64,000 nt of DNA from Oligoflexia bacterium (GTDB lineage Bacteria > Bdellovibrionota > UBA1018), in contig CAITVN010000236.1 in assembly GCA_903895855.1 (NCBI GenBank), positions 1 through 64,000 of the forward strand. Reading direction: 5' to 3'. The position numbers and the translations under genes were made by a program. The notes under the pieces are model-generated. The model was not told the DNA's origin. It saw only the letters and a list, made by a program, of their open reading frames with translations, and searched no databases. Below, in pieces: positions 44,291 to 53,905 of this stretch. Positions within the stretch are counted from its first letter, which is position 1. Each line of letters opens with the position of its first letter.

Positions 44291-45517
44291 TTACCGATAG
44301 GCTAATTCTTTTTTAAATTTTTGAGCCGATTTGCGGCATTCTTTCGCTTTTTGCGCGTAGGGGGTTTTCCAGAGTTCTTTGAAGTTCAGCTTCGTTTTTC
44401 CGGTTGTCTTAATGATGCTTTTCGGCGACACGATCGCCGCGCAAAGAGTGATCATTCCTGCGAGGTCGCCTTCGTGAATAAACTCTGGAGCAGGGCCCAT
44501 CGGTCCTGGTGAATCCGGGCCACCTTCAAATGATTGATTGTGATAGTTACCGAGGGGCACTGAAATGCCAATGGTTGAAATACCGTTGGTCATCGCAACG
44601 GTGCCTTCGCAGGTACCTCCATCCATGATTCGACGCTGATGCTTTTCGGGTAGGGCATAGGTGGCTAAGGTGGTCAGCGCTTGTAGCGCGTTGGCATCGA
44701 AGACATTGAACTTGTCTCCGAGTCTGACGACAGGGCCTTTGCCGATTTCAGCGCCGGGAAGTGCGCGCGAAGTTTCAAGGCTAACGCAGGTGAGTTTGGC
44801 TTTGGCTTTTTGCAGGTAGCCATGACTAAAGTGGGCGATCGCACCGATGTATCCGACTTCTTCGGCTCGGGTGAGTAGACCGATGAACGGCGTCTGTGAT
44901 TTTTTCTGTTTTTGACTGAAAAATGTTTTGGCTAACATCGCAATTGCGAAACAGCCCCCCAGATCGTCTGCAGCCTTGGTGTAGTACAGCGAACCTTCTT
45001 TAAAAACGGGTTTTCGAAAACGAAAGCCACCAAATACATCAATCGCTAAGGGTCGGTTTTTGTCAAACGCTGTCTCAAGTTTGATCACTCCTGACTCGAG
45101 AAAACGCCCCGACGGGTGAATCGTTGATTCAACCAGGATGGCTGGTTGGGCGTGATGGCTGCGGTCTGCGATCCAAACTGGGGCGCGATCACAGAATTGG
45201 GTTGGAGTGCCCCCTAGCCATCGTACTTTTAAGGTGTCGTGTGAAAGCCATTCGACGCCGTGAAACCCAGGGTGATCCATGTGCGCAATGAACACCGGAA
45301 GCCGGCCGGTTTCTGTTAGGTTCGACGGTTTAGCCAAAAGCGCTTTGTAGTTTTTTTCACTGTTGACCCCGACGACGATATTGCCAGTTGAATCTTGAAA
45401 GTGCGGAATGTGGTTTTCTTTGAAGTAGTGGGTCAGTACTTCTATAACGGCATATTCGCGAAATGGCGCAGTCGGAGTCGATAGAAGTTTCATCAAAAAT
45501 GTTTCGTCGTAGCTCAT
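44291..45517 (-). CDS. M42-family metallo-aminopeptidase
   Basis: 408 residues. The metal and catalytic motifs of M42/M20-type peptidases are visible: FIAHMDHPGF, KAADDLGGCFA (bridging Asp), LTRAEEVGYIGA (catalytic and ligand Glu), SLETSRALPG, GGTCEGTVAM and PLGNYHNQSFEGG. Such enzymes are cytosolic di-zinc aminopeptidases that form large tetrahedral shells. A basic C-terminal tail of ~40 residues is extra. Divergent from the PolX gene. Confidence 0.85.
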   Translation of the reverse strand: MSYDETFLMKLLSTPTAPFREYAVIEVLTHYFKENHIPHFQDSTGNIVVGVNSEKNYKALLAKPSNLTETGRLPVFIAHMDHPGFHGVEWLSHDTLKVRWLGGTPTQFCDRAPVWIADRSHHAQPAILVESTIHPSGRFLESGVIKLETAFDKNRPLAIDVFGGFRFRKPVFKEGSLYYTKAADDLGGCFAIAMLAKTFFSQKQKKSQTPFIGLLTRAEEVGYIGAIAHFSHGYLQKAKAKLTCVSLETSRALPGAEIGKGPVVRLGDKFNVFDANALQALTTLATYALPEKHQRRIMDGGTCEGTVAMTNGISTIGISVPLGNYHNQSFEGGPDSPGPMGPAPEFIHEGDLAGMITLCAAIVSPKSIIKTTGKTKLNFKELWKTPYAQKAKECRKSAQKFKKELAYR

Positions 45518-45561
45518 GTTTTTGGTTGTAACCTAAAGCCTTAGTTGCGAAAAGAGAAACC

Positions 45562-47361
45562 ATGAAGCCGAAGAAAAATGCTCCGACCCAAGAAAATCTG
45601 ATTGAGTTGTGGAATGACCTCATTGAAGGACTTGAGTTGACCCAAGGTAATCCTTTTAAAGTGCGTGCGCACAAGAAAGCTCTCGCAGTGGTTGAGGGTT
45701 TAGATGAGACCGAATTCATGACCCGGGTAAAAGATCGCACTCTGACCGAGCTTGCCGGTATTGGCAAAGGCACCTCTGATTTGATCATCGACTATTTTGC
45801 TTGCGGGCAATTGGCAGAGTTAAATGAAATTCAAAAAAGTGTGTCGCCATTTTTTAGAGAACTCGCGGGAGTTTCTGGAGTGGGCGCAGCAAAAGCACGA
45901 GTTTTGATAGAGCAGTTAAAAATTGAGAGTCTGGGAGAGCTTGAGTACGCTTGCAAAGAAAATAGACTTTTGAACTTGAAGGGGTTCGGCGAAAAAAGTC
46001 AGGCGAAAATTCTACACGCGATTCAATTCATGCACGCGGCAAAAGGTTTGTTTCGACTGGGTGATGTTTTTGAGACCTCGCGTGCGCTTTTTGGCCGAAT
46101 TGAGCATCAATTGGCCGAATGGAGTGGGGTTAGCAACGAACCACTTAGGGTGACTGAAGTGGGAGCGCTTCGGCGTCGCGCTGAAGTGCTGCGCGAATGT
46201 GAGTTCTTAGTTGAGCTACCTGAATTCAGTGAGGGCAATGAAGGCAATGAAGGCAATGCTACGAAGAAGGAAGCCTTCATCAGCGAGATGAAAAAACTCG
46301 AAAAATTTGACCATTCACCCAGTGAGACGAGTGCGGCAGGATGCCAGTTTAAAATACATTTTGCTGAGTCAGCCCGATTTTCATATGAGGCAGCAAGAAT
46401 GACTGCGACAAGCGAGCACTGGATGGCATTGGGTTCGCCTGAGTTTTCGGCGTCAACTTTGGCCAAGGGTTCTGAGCGTTCTAATGATCGGCTGAATCTA
46501 CTGGGCCAATCAGCCCAGGTTGATGAGCATTTGTACGTTGATTGGCTGGGGGGCTTCGTGCCGCCCGAGGCGAGAGAGACCGGTGAAGAAGTTCAGTTAG
46601 TGAAAGAAAAAGGGAGTGAATTTGAACGGTCACTCTTAGGGTACGGCGACCTCAAAGGCGTTTTTCATCTACACACGACTTATTCAGATGGAAAAGCCAC
46701 GCTTGAAGAAATGATCAAAGAGGCGATTCGTTTTGAGTACGAATACATTGGCATTTCAGATCACAGTCAATCGGCTTTTTATGCGGGGGGGTTAGGGGTT
46801 GAAAAACTGAAGAACCAGTTCGATGAGCTTGAGCAGTTGCGCTTGAAATACCCTCAAATTCGAATTTTCTGGGGCGTTGAGAGTGATATCTTAGCCAATG
46901 GTGATCTTGACTACGACGACGAAATTCTCGCGAAATTTGATTTTGTGATTGCTTCGATTCATCAGCGATTTTCTCATCAAAAACAGCAAATGACTGATCG
47001 AATTTTGCGCGCCGTTGAGAACAAGCACACCCGATTCATTGGGCATGTCACGGGTCGGCTGTTGTTAGAACGCGCTAGTTTTGACTGTGATCTCGAAAAA
47101 ATCATCGAAAGTTGCGCGAAAAATAAAGTGATACTTGAACTCAACGCCAATCCGTATCGTTTAGATGTTGATTGGCGGTTTGGACCCGTACTGCGAAAGA
47201 CGGGGTGTTTGATTTCGGTGAATCCCGATGCCCACGCCCTAGACGGTTATCAAGACACCCAGTTCGGCATCGCCATGGCGAGAAAAGCGCTAGTTTCGAA
47301 ATCTCAAGTTTTCAACGCAGGCTCAGTCGCCGCTGTCGAATCGTGGTTTAAGAAATCTTGA
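45562..47361 (+). CDS. PolX-like protein with PHP domain, polymerase core degenerate
   Basis: 599 residues. The N-terminal part has the helix-hairpin-helix units of PolX (ELAGIGKGTSDLI, LAGVSGVGAAKA, LKGFGEKSQAKI). The palm motif normally GSYRR...DxD reads GALRRRAEVLRECEFLV, so both aspartates appear replaced by Glu. The third carboxylate also seems lost. The C-terminal PHP phosphoesterase domain keeps its metal ligands: FHLHTTYSDGKAT, ISDHSQSA, GVESDIL, ASIHQRF, GHVTGRLL, LNANPYRLD and NPDAHALDGY. A GNE triplet is repeated three times near 46235. Likely a DNA repair exonuclease rather than a polymerase. Confidence 0.8.
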   Translation: MKPKKNAPTQENLIELWNDLIEGLELTQGNPFKVRAHKKALAVVEGLDETEFMTRVKDRTLTELAGIGKGTSDLIIDYFACGQLAELNEIQKSVSPFFRELAGVSGVGAAKARVLIEQLKIESLGELEYACKENRLLNLKGFGEKSQAKILHAIQFMHAAKGLFRLGDVFETSRALFGRIEHQLAEWSGVSNEPLRVTEVGALRRRAEVLRECEFLVELPEFSEGNEGNEGNATKKEAFISEMKKLEKFDHSPSETSAAGCQFKIHFAESARFSYEAARMTATSEHWMALGSPEFSASTLAKGSERSNDRLNLLGQSAQVDEHLYVDWLGGFVPPEARETGEEVQLVKEKGSEFERSLLGYGDLKGVFHLHTTYSDGKATLEEMIKEAIRFEYEYIGISDHSQSAFYAGGLGVEKLKNQFDELEQLRLKYPQIRIFWGVESDILANGDLDYDDEILAKFDFVIASIHQRFSHQKQQMTDRILRAVENKHTRFIGHVTGRLLLERASFDCDLEKIIESCAKNKVILELNANPYRLDVDWRFGPVLRKTGCLISVNPDAHALDGYQDTQFGIAMARKALVSKSQVFNAGSVAAVESWFKKS

Positions 47362-47415
47362 AGGTGCGATTGGCTGGACTTGGCGATTCATTAAGAATCT
47401 GTCGAGAGTTTGACT
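47362..47415. other. Short spacer before copy C
   Basis: Nothing of note between the PolX stop and the palindrome element; the whole gap to 47807 holds the element and a terminator. Confidence 0.4.
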
Positions 47416-47673
47416 ACGAGTTTTGACCTCGGTCTTTGATCTCTTTTCAAAAAAGACGGCCTCGCCTTTGTATCCGAGTGTATTTCTGGGTAGTCGGCCA
47501 ACTCTCTTTATTTTTGCGACTCTTGCGAGGCATGATGCCGAACGCAAGAAAACAGCATGTTTTGAGAGCAAAAATAAAGAGAGTTGGCCGACTACCCAAA
47601 AAAATACACACAGATACTGTGGCTGCGGAATGTCTTTTTTGAAAAGAGATCAAAGACCGAGGTCAAAACTCGT
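47416..47673 (+). repeat. Nested-palindrome element, copy C
   Basis: The most complete copy. The outer stem is a perfect 42-bp inverted repeat (47416-47457 with 47632-47673). The linkers GCCTCGCCTTTGTATC (47459-47474) and CTGTGGCTGCGGAAT (47617-47631) match copy B. The inner stem has a perfect 29-bp part (47487-47515 with 47570-47598) and GTGTATTT/AAATACAC. The 54-nt apex (47516-47569) matches A and B. Between the convergent PolX gene and the transglutaminase-like gene. Confidence 0.92.
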
Positions 47674-47738
47674 GGGAGATTCTTCGAAAATTCTTACTGA
47701 ATCGCCAATGGCAGGCATGCGCGGGCCGTTAAGAAATT

Positions 47739-47787
47739 AAAAACCCCCGAGTGTCAGAACGGTGAGTTCTGTCAGTCGAGGGTTTTT
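47739..47787 (-). terminator. Bidirectional rho-independent terminator
   Basis: AAAAACCC...CAGAAC (47739-47760) pairs with GTTCTG...GGGTTTTT (47766-47787) over 22 positions with few mismatches and a 5-nt loop. A T-run is present on both strands. It ends the minus-strand gene at 47808 and can also stop read-through from the left. Confidence 0.9.
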
Positions 47788-47807
47788 CGAAATCGATTGA
47801 GAACAAA

Positions 47808-49025
47808 TCACTCGCCAGCGGGAGCAGGTTTTTCAGTCGCTTGGCCTGGTACTGGGTTGGCTGGCAACTCAGCTGGGCGGTAGATGTTTCCGAGGGCTTT
47901 GAAATCGCCGTCAAAAGGCATCGCTTCGCGGGTCCAGAGAAAATCTGGGCGGTCAAAGCTGATCCATTCTCCACCAATGATTTGTCCTTGGGCGTTGAGC
48001 TCGAGAAAGTATTCGTAATCTAGCTTATCGCTCTTGTAGTTCATGGTGCCGACGTTAGGATTTTTTTCTGGTCCTCTTGATTCATCATCGTCAGCAAAGT
48101 GAATGGTGGTCTTCACTTGAAGGCGAGTCACGGTGCCTTTTGCACTTTTTGAAGTCGGTGCAGAGGTGCCCACTGTTTGTGATTCGTAGCCGTAGATAGC
48201 GTTATTCCACACTTCGATGTCGCGCGAAATTTCGCCGACAAACGATTGATTTCTGAGTCCGATCAAATTACCTAGAACAATGTGCAATGAACCAGCGTTC
48301 ACATCAGCGCATTTTTCAGTCGTGCTGTCATCTGGATTGAGCTTCAAGTCAGAGCCGCAACGCAGACCCAGTTGGTGTGAAGGGCTTTTTTCATTGGCGT
48401 AGTACCAACTGAGTAAAGCTTTCACGTCAGCAGAATAAAAATTGATCTTGATGCCGTCTTTGTTGGTGACAGTCACGTTGGCGGGTTCACGGTAAATGAT
48501 TGAAGCAGGAGCCCAACCGTGGCAAATTCCGGCCCAGTAGGCCATGTATGAGCGGTGTTTTTTCATCACTTTGCGAGTGAGTGAAAAGCCGCCAGAGAAC
48601 CATCCGCCTTCATTGTAGTCAGCGTTAAATAGGTCATATTTTTCGGACGGAGACAGGTCGTCGATCTCGGCTGCAGTCATCTTAAGAGCCTGAGCTTTTG
48701 ATGGAAACTGTCTGATAAAGGTTTCAGGTGGCAAGTCGTGATTGAGCGGGTTTTGCCAGGTGTAACGCGGGTCATTTGAGTTCCAGCGGTAGGCGATAGC
48801 TGCATACTTTGATGGCCAATAGGTGTCAGACCAAGGCATTTTTTCGACTGACACTGATTTTTCAAGCGGCAATGTTGAAAAATCGGTGACGTAGTCACGC
48901 ATGAGAATATTAGGACTATTCGATGGGCTCCAGCTTGAAGCTGACGCCGAGTGGCTCAGTAATTGTGAGAGGGTCAAGAGGGCAAACGTGAGTTTTCCGC
49001 CCTTGATTAGGCTAATGGTGTTCAT
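47808..49025 (-). CDS. Secreted transglutaminase-like protein
   Basis: 405 residues with signal peptide (HSASA) and an AAGGAG site. The segment YMAYWAGICHGWAPASI carries the probable catalytic Cys in the setting typical of the transglutaminase-elicitor (PF16683) family, with later His/Asp candidates (LHIVLGNLIGL and DIEVWNNAIYG). Members are known from oomycetes and from myxobacteria and Bdellovibrio-like bacteria; here probably an exported cross-linking or amidase enzyme. Divergent from the large secreted protein at 49275. Confidence 0.65.
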   Translation of the reverse strand: MNTISLIKGGKLTFALLTLSQLLSHSASASSWSPSNSPNILMRDYVTDFSTLPLEKSVSVEKMPWSDTYWPSKYAAIAYRWNSNDPRYTWQNPLNHDLPPETFIRQFPSKAQALKMTAAEIDDLSPSEKYDLFNADYNEGGWFSGGFSLTRKVMKKHRSYMAYWAGICHGWAPASIIYREPANVTVTNKDGIKINFYSADVKALLSWYYANEKSPSHQLGLRCGSDLKLNPDDSTTEKCADVNAGSLHIVLGNLIGLRNQSFVGEISRDIEVWNNAIYGYESQTVGTSAPTSKSAKGTVTRLQVKTTIHFADDDESRGPEKNPNVGTMNYKSDKLDYEYFLELNAQGQIIGGEWISFDRPDFLWTREAMPFDGDFKALGNIYRPAELPANPVPGQATEKPAPAGE

Positions 49026-49274
49026 ATATTACTCCTTAAAACTTGCAAGTGGTCGAACCTCTTCGTTCGGCTGACTTGGGGGTTTGCAGTTGTCTTGAGA
49101 TGGGTGCCAAATGTCTAATGAATGAGTAACCTGGCACTGACCCCTTGAGTTCTGTTAGGCGTTGTATAGATTAGTTTTTGACGCACCGCATTGTTTTTCT
49201 ATTTCCCCGCATTTTGAGAGAGCCTTATTGCAATGGCTGAGATATGGGGTCTGAGTATCAAAAAGTGAGGGTTT

Positions 49275-52200
49275 ATGGGGTTGATTCGACTAAGTTTTCT
49301 TCTGGTATTGGGGGGTGTTTTGGGTGGGCTAGTTAGCCACCAAGCAAGTGCCAGGGGCCGGGGTGCGAATGGCTCGTCAACTTTTTCTGTCTTCGATTAT
49401 GAAATTTCTCAACCCCATCAAAATTCACCAATAAAAGTTGCGCAAGCTCGCGATAGAAACTCAGATGCAATCGTTGACCGAGCATTTATCGTTGCTGAAA
49501 ATGATGTTTTTTATCTCGATGTTTTTCGAGTTTACGAATCAAAACTAGAAGAAAGAACGCTTCATCAGACCTACTCGAGTTTTGACAATGCCAAGCGTGC
49601 CCTTGATCGGCAAATGAGTGGTCGAAAAAAATTTGGAGTTGATCAATCGAGCGATGGTGTGACGAAGCTCATTCACTCTCGCATGAATCGGTATGCGAAA
49701 ACCCACGATACGGGTTCGGTGGCGATTTGGACTGTTGAAAATCAATGGTCATTAGAGTTTGAGAAAAAATACGGTGACTGGATCAACGCTGAAGTCGATG
49801 AACATTTTCTAGAACGTTACAAAATTGAAACCGACTGTGCTGATGTTGCCTTTGTGCTTCGCTGGGTGTTTGCCAGAATCAATCACTTGCCGGCTGCGGT
49901 TTCGCTCTCTGCCAGCGGCAGACTGTTCACTCAAGATGATGGCAAGAGTGAGTGGGCGAATTTGCCCACGGCGCAGAATTGGTACGAAGATCAGCGTTTT
50001 GTGAAGGCGCTTGCTTACGTACAAAACCAAGGGTACACCCACACGGTTAAACGAGACTCGGTGCCGGTAAAAATTTCTCGTGACACTTTTTTTTCGGGCG
50101 TGATTTACCTGACCTTGTCTGGTCAGTCAGGGCACACGAGAATCGTTCAGTTGAAGCCTGAAGTAGGGCCCACTGATTATCCGATTTATCTCTTTGCCTC
50201 GAATGTTCCAAAAATTGTGAGAAAATTGTACTTCGAACTTTTTTTCACGGCAGAACAGTGGTCTGAAGACCTACCGGGGTTGGTGCAATTTCGTTGGCCA
50301 GTGAAAACGTCGAGTGGATGGAAATTACTCGAGGCCGTTGATATGCCCAATTATTCAACAGAGCAATACCTGTCAGCGTTTATGGGGGGTAAGGCGAGCA
50401 TGAGTGAGGCGCTGCTTTCTCATTTGGGTATTGAGCTTAATTTTACCACGCTTTTTAATTCTTTTGAGCCTTGGTTCTCTGAATCAATCAAAGACCGAGA
50501 ACAGATCGTTCGCGATGGGGCTGTGTTTTGTCAAAGCCATGAATGCGCTGAGGGTACCCCCGGGTACGAAGACTGGAGCACCCCTTCTCGGGATGCTAGA
50601 ATTGCACAAAAATTTCAAGATTGGGATCGTATTGTACAGTCGATGGGCCAGGTTTCAATTGGCACCAATTATTATGATCTCATGATGAATCGGTTGCGTG
50701 AGGCAAAATTAACGATTGAAGGTCGAAGTGTTTCATTGGGGGATTTGCGAATGCTCTTCTTGTCAAAGTGGCCATCGTTTGACCCTCGAGATTCAGTCGG
50801 CATTCGCTGGAACCTTGAACCCAGATTCATGGCTGAAACGATCGAGCGAAAGGTTCGAAGTCTTGTCGGCGCTCGAGAACTCAGGGTGGGTCAACGGGCA
50901 GCCGATTGCATTGACCAGCTTGACACCTGCAAACCTGGGTCAAAAGCGTGGAAAAACTCGAACCTCTACCGCATTGATTTTGAGTGGTCACGTTTGGGCT
51001 CGATGGCGACAAATTACTGTGTGGGCTATTTGCTGGGCAAGTGCGATGAGCTCAATCAAGCCTTAGGTTCACGTGTGTTTACTGCTGCAGGGCGAACGGC
51101 TTCGTTGGCTAGTTGGCTCGATAGAAGTGTGTGGTTCTTGCATGATCCGAGATTGAGTGAATCTGAACTTTGGGGTTCAGGCCAAGATAAAGTCAAAAGT
51201 GAATCGATTGTCGGTCACTATGGGGCTTATGTAACGATTTCAAAGCTAGGCTTTCAGTTTATTGTTCGGACATCGGGAGGGTTTGAAGTGATTGATCTTG
51301 AAAAGAAGAGTCATCCACTTTCAGGTCAGAATGTAGTTGAACAAACGGTCGACACCTTATCGTCGCGGGCACTGGTGATCACTCGCGATAGTGAAGTTCA
51401 AAATGGGATAGAAAATAATGGTGTACGACTGAATTTCTATTCACCTTTAACTAAGAAGTGGGTGGCAAAAGAATTGAGTTCGTTGATCTCAGCTGAACTT
51501 TTAGGCGAGAAGCTCCATGCTGAAATTGCCTTTGTATCTGAAAGTCTAGTTCACCTAAGATTTGATGAAAAAACTGGGATGCGCCGGCATTGGATTTTTC
51601 GAACCAGTCAACTTCACGAAGGTGAGTTTCCTGAGCTCGTCTTCGATCAAGCGTTTAAAGTGATTTCAACCCCTGCCACTGGCGTGCCGTCAACGGGTAG
51701 CCCTGTGGGGGTTCCATCGGGTAGCCCAGAGACTGTGACAATTCCAAGCACGGGCTCAGGCCAATTAGGTTGGTCGCATGGCAAGTTCGCTTATGTCGGG
51801 GCTGCGACTTGGCCTTTTTATAACGAATCAGGTGAGAACTCATTAGCGGTATTTGATGGGTTAAGTGAGAAACTGAGCACCTGGGTTTTGGCTGGTAGCG
51901 AAGGATATCACTTGAGTGCAGTCGATAGTGATTATTTTATTTTGTCGCCCTCAACTGCAGTAAACAGTTTGATCATCGACAGAAAATCTCTTGAGGTGAG
52001 TCAGGCCGATCTTGGTATTGTCGAGTCTTACGATAAAGAGAGCCGATTTTTGATTTCTCGAAAGGACTCAAAAATGCTGCTTTTTCGGTTGAACGAAAGA
52101 GGAGTGGTTCTCAGGCGCCTAGAGTTTGAGTTTCAGACGTTAACCTTGAATTTCTATGAACTCAGAGGCGAGGTAGGAGTTGGTTTTTTTAGTGCGATGA

Positions 52201-52718
52201 GAATGACGAGTTTAGGCCAATATGAAACAGAGTTATTCTACTCAGATGGCGTAAAAGTTTTTGAAGGCGGTCTTGGGGCGGGCAATTACAAAGATTCTGT
52301 AGTGGTCTTGAATTCGGCGAAAATACTGCAGGTGTTTCGGCCGGATAAAACGAAGACCTTGATTGACCTAGAAAAAGGATCTCTAAGTGAACTGCGGCAG
52401 GGCGAATATGTGTCTGAAACCGGTAATTCGAGCGCGGGGTCTCGGTTTGTTTTTCTGGGAGTTTCAAATTCTTCTGAATCACGATTTGATTTGAATGATG
52501 AGCTCGGGCAAATGCCTGAGGGGTCTGTGTATTTACTGGTTGACAGGAATTCAATCATCGGCAGCGCTGCTGGCGTGCTCTTGTTTGGTCTCACAGCATT
52601 TGATCAGTACTTTTATCGCCCCGAGATCGCCACGTACAATCCAGCCTACCTTTCGACGGTTGAAAAAGGAATCGGTGTTTCGACCTCGCGCGGGCCGCTT
52701 TGGTTAGATCTCGAATGA
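49275..52718 (+). CDS. Very large secreted protein, possible Cys hydrolase
   Basis: 1147 residues with a signal peptide (residues 1-26, HQASA). Around residue 188 the text KIETDCADVAFVLRWVF, followed ~100 residues later by LSGQSGHTRIVQL, gives a Cys...His pair as in NlpC/P60- or transglutaminase-like hydrolases, but the family is not certain. From ~660 on, repeated beta-rich stretches suggest a propeller-like C-terminal region, interrupted by a Pro/Ser/Gly spacer (TGVPSTGSPVGVPSG). It overlaps nth by a few bases. Role unknown. Confidence 0.6.
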   Translation: MGLIRLSFLLVLGGVLGGLVSHQASARGRGANGSSTFSVFDYEISQPHQNSPIKVAQARDRNSDAIVDRAFIVAENDVFYLDVFRVYESKLEERTLHQTYSSFDNAKRALDRQMSGRKKFGVDQSSDGVTKLIHSRMNRYAKTHDTGSVAIWTVENQWSLEFEKKYGDWINAEVDEHFLERYKIETDCADVAFVLRWVFARINHLPAAVSLSASGRLFTQDDGKSEWANLPTAQNWYEDQRFVKALAYVQNQGYTHTVKRDSVPVKISRDTFFSGVIYLTLSGQSGHTRIVQLKPEVGPTDYPIYLFASNVPKIVRKLYFELFFTAEQWSEDLPGLVQFRWPVKTSSGWKLLEAVDMPNYSTEQYLSAFMGGKASMSEALLSHLGIELNFTTLFNSFEPWFSESIKDREQIVRDGAVFCQSHECAEGTPGYEDWSTPSRDARIAQKFQDWDRIVQSMGQVSIGTNYYDLMMNRLREAKLTIEGRSVSLGDLRMLFLSKWPSFDPRDSVGIRWNLEPRFMAETIERKVRSLVGARELRVGQRAADCIDQLDTCKPGSKAWKNSNLYRIDFEWSRLGSMATNYCVGYLLGKCDELNQALGSRVFTAAGRTASLASWLDRSVWFLHDPRLSESELWGSGQDKVKSESIVGHYGAYVTISKLGFQFIVRTSGGFEVIDLEKKSHPLSGQNVVEQTVDTLSSRALVITRDSEVQNGIENNGVRLNFYSPLTKKWVAKELSSLISAELLGEKLHAEIAFVSESLVHLRFDEKTGMRRHWIFRTSQLHEGEFPELVFDQAFKVISTPATGVPSTGSPVGVPSGSPETVTIPSTGSGQLGWSHGKFAYVGAATWPFYNESGENSLAVFDGLSEKLSTWVLAGSEGYHLSAVDSDYFILSPSTAVNSLIIDRKSLEVSQADLGIVESYDKESRFLISRKDSKMLLFRLNERGVVLRRLEFEFQTLTLNFYELRGEVGVGFFSAMRMTSLGQYETELFYSDGVKVFEGGLGAGNYKDSVVVLNSAKILQVFRPDKTKTLIDLEKGSLSELRQGEYVSETGNSSAGSRFVFLGVSNSSESRFDLNDELGQMPEGSVYLLVDRNSIIGSAAGVLLFGLTAFDQYFYRPEIATYNPAYLSTVEKGIGVSTSRGPLWLDLE

Positions 52719-53368
52719 AGACAGCGAGTGAGAGTCTTGCTGACAAGAAACTACGAATGGCTTCGATTTTGAAGTCACTTCGTCGAGAATACCCAGAGGC
52801 TCATTGTAGCTTAAATTATGAGACTCCGTATCAGCTCTTGATTGCGACGATTCTATCGGCTCAGTGTACTGACGATCGAGTCAATCAAGTGACCCCTGTT
52901 TTATTTGCGAAATGGCCGGGGCAAGGCGAGATGTCGAAAGTTAGCCTAGCTGAAATTGAGACGGTGATTCGTTCGACGGGGTTTTACAAAGCTAAGGCAA
53001 AGTCAATTCTCGAGTGCTCGAAAGCACTGATTGAACGACATCACGGTGAGGTTCCGAATCGATTAGACGATCTCGTAAAACTTCGTGGAGTGGGGCGAAA
53101 AACGGCGAACGTCGTTTTGGGAAATGCGTTTGGAATTCCTGGGTTGGTGGTTGATACCCATGTGGGGCGGCTTTGTCGCCGAATGGGATTTACGCGGGCT
53201 GAAGATGCAGTGAAAGTCGAAACTGAGATAGAAAAATTGGTCGACAAAAGCGACTGGACGGTTTTTTCACACTTACTGATTGCGCACGGCAGGGCGACCT
53301 GCATGGCTCGAAAGCCCAACTGTGAACACTGTGTGATTTCGAGGTTTTGCCATAGAATTGGGGTCTAA
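52715..53368 (+). CDS. nth: Endonuclease III
   Basis: 217 residues from the ATG at 52715, which overlaps the upstream stop. HhH-GPD motif: LRGVGRKTANVVLGNAFGIP with the catalytic Lys, and Asp in VVDTHVGRL. The iron-sulfur loop is at the C-terminus (CMARKPNCEHCVISRFC). It removes oxidised pyrimidines in base-excision repair. Coupling to a surface-protein gene is unusual. Confidence 0.93.
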   Translation: MKTASESLADKKLRMASILKSLRREYPEAHCSLNYETPYQLLIATILSAQCTDDRVNQVTPVLFAKWPGQGEMSKVSLAEIETVIRSTGFYKAKAKSILECSKALIERHHGEVPNRLDDLVKLRGVGRKTANVVLGNAFGIPGLVVDTHVGRLCRRMGFTRAEDAVKVETEIEKLVDKSDWTVFSHLLIAHGRATCMARKPNCEHCVISRFCHRIGV

Positions 53369-53482
53369 AGTCGGTCGAAGTGTCAAAAATTAGATTATCT
53401 AGCTGCGTTATTGAATAATTAAGCTTGTTTCTTTTTCGCGATTTAGAAACAATCTGAAGGTCACAAAGGGGGGGGCACCAGG

Positions 53483-53905
53483 ATGTGTGAACCGGTCTTT
53501 ATAACAATTTGTATAACCATTCGTAAAACCATTCAGAAGTTAAACCAGTTTAGGAAGCGCGACGGATCTGTCTCTTTTTGGGTGATGACCCTTCTCTTGG
53601 TGAGCATTCAGATTTTCATGGGTGGCTGTGCAAAGAAAAAAGGAGCTGCCGAGCTTAATGCGTTTTTAAATCAAAACCCGACTGAAACTAGTCAACCAAA
53701 AGTTGAAGTTCAAGCGCCGAATGCGAATGTGAAAAAAAGCCCAGTTCGGTTTTGGATTTTTTCGTCGGGTGTGAGTGGCGGAGTGGAGTCTTCGACTTCA
53801 ACTCACTATTCTGTCACTAGGCAGACGGTCGGTTCGGTGTTCGGGTCGTCTCAGTATTCAAGTCTCTCATTTCAGTTGCAAGGAGGCATTCGTGAAGGTT
53901 TCTAG
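53483..53905 (+). CDS. Small hypothetical lipoprotein
   Basis: Up to 140 residues. The better start is the ATG at 53585, giving a signal peptide and lipobox ([14 protein letters not shown]). The rest is Ser/Gly-rich and of low complexity ([17 protein letters not shown]) ending [10 protein letters not shown], a beta-rich end. It overlaps the collagen-like gene by 14 nt, so the two are expressed together. Confidence 0.55.
   Translation: MCEPVFITICITIRKTIQKLNQFRKRDGSVSFWVMTLLLVSIQIFMGGCAKKKGAAELNAFLNQNPTETSQPKVEVQAPNANVKKSPVRFWIFSSGVSGGVESSTSTHYSVTRQTVGSVFGSSQYSSLSFQLQGGIREGF

Noticed and set aside
46233..46259. Short GNE tandem repeat as a CRISPR-like or phase-variable tract
   Set aside because: Unit length is 9 nt (in frame), only three copies, inside PolX; ordinary slippage.
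34091..47673. Retron msr-msd or diversity-generating template as an explanation of the palindromes
   Set aside because: No reverse transcriptase gene is in the window and no template-variable pair is visible.
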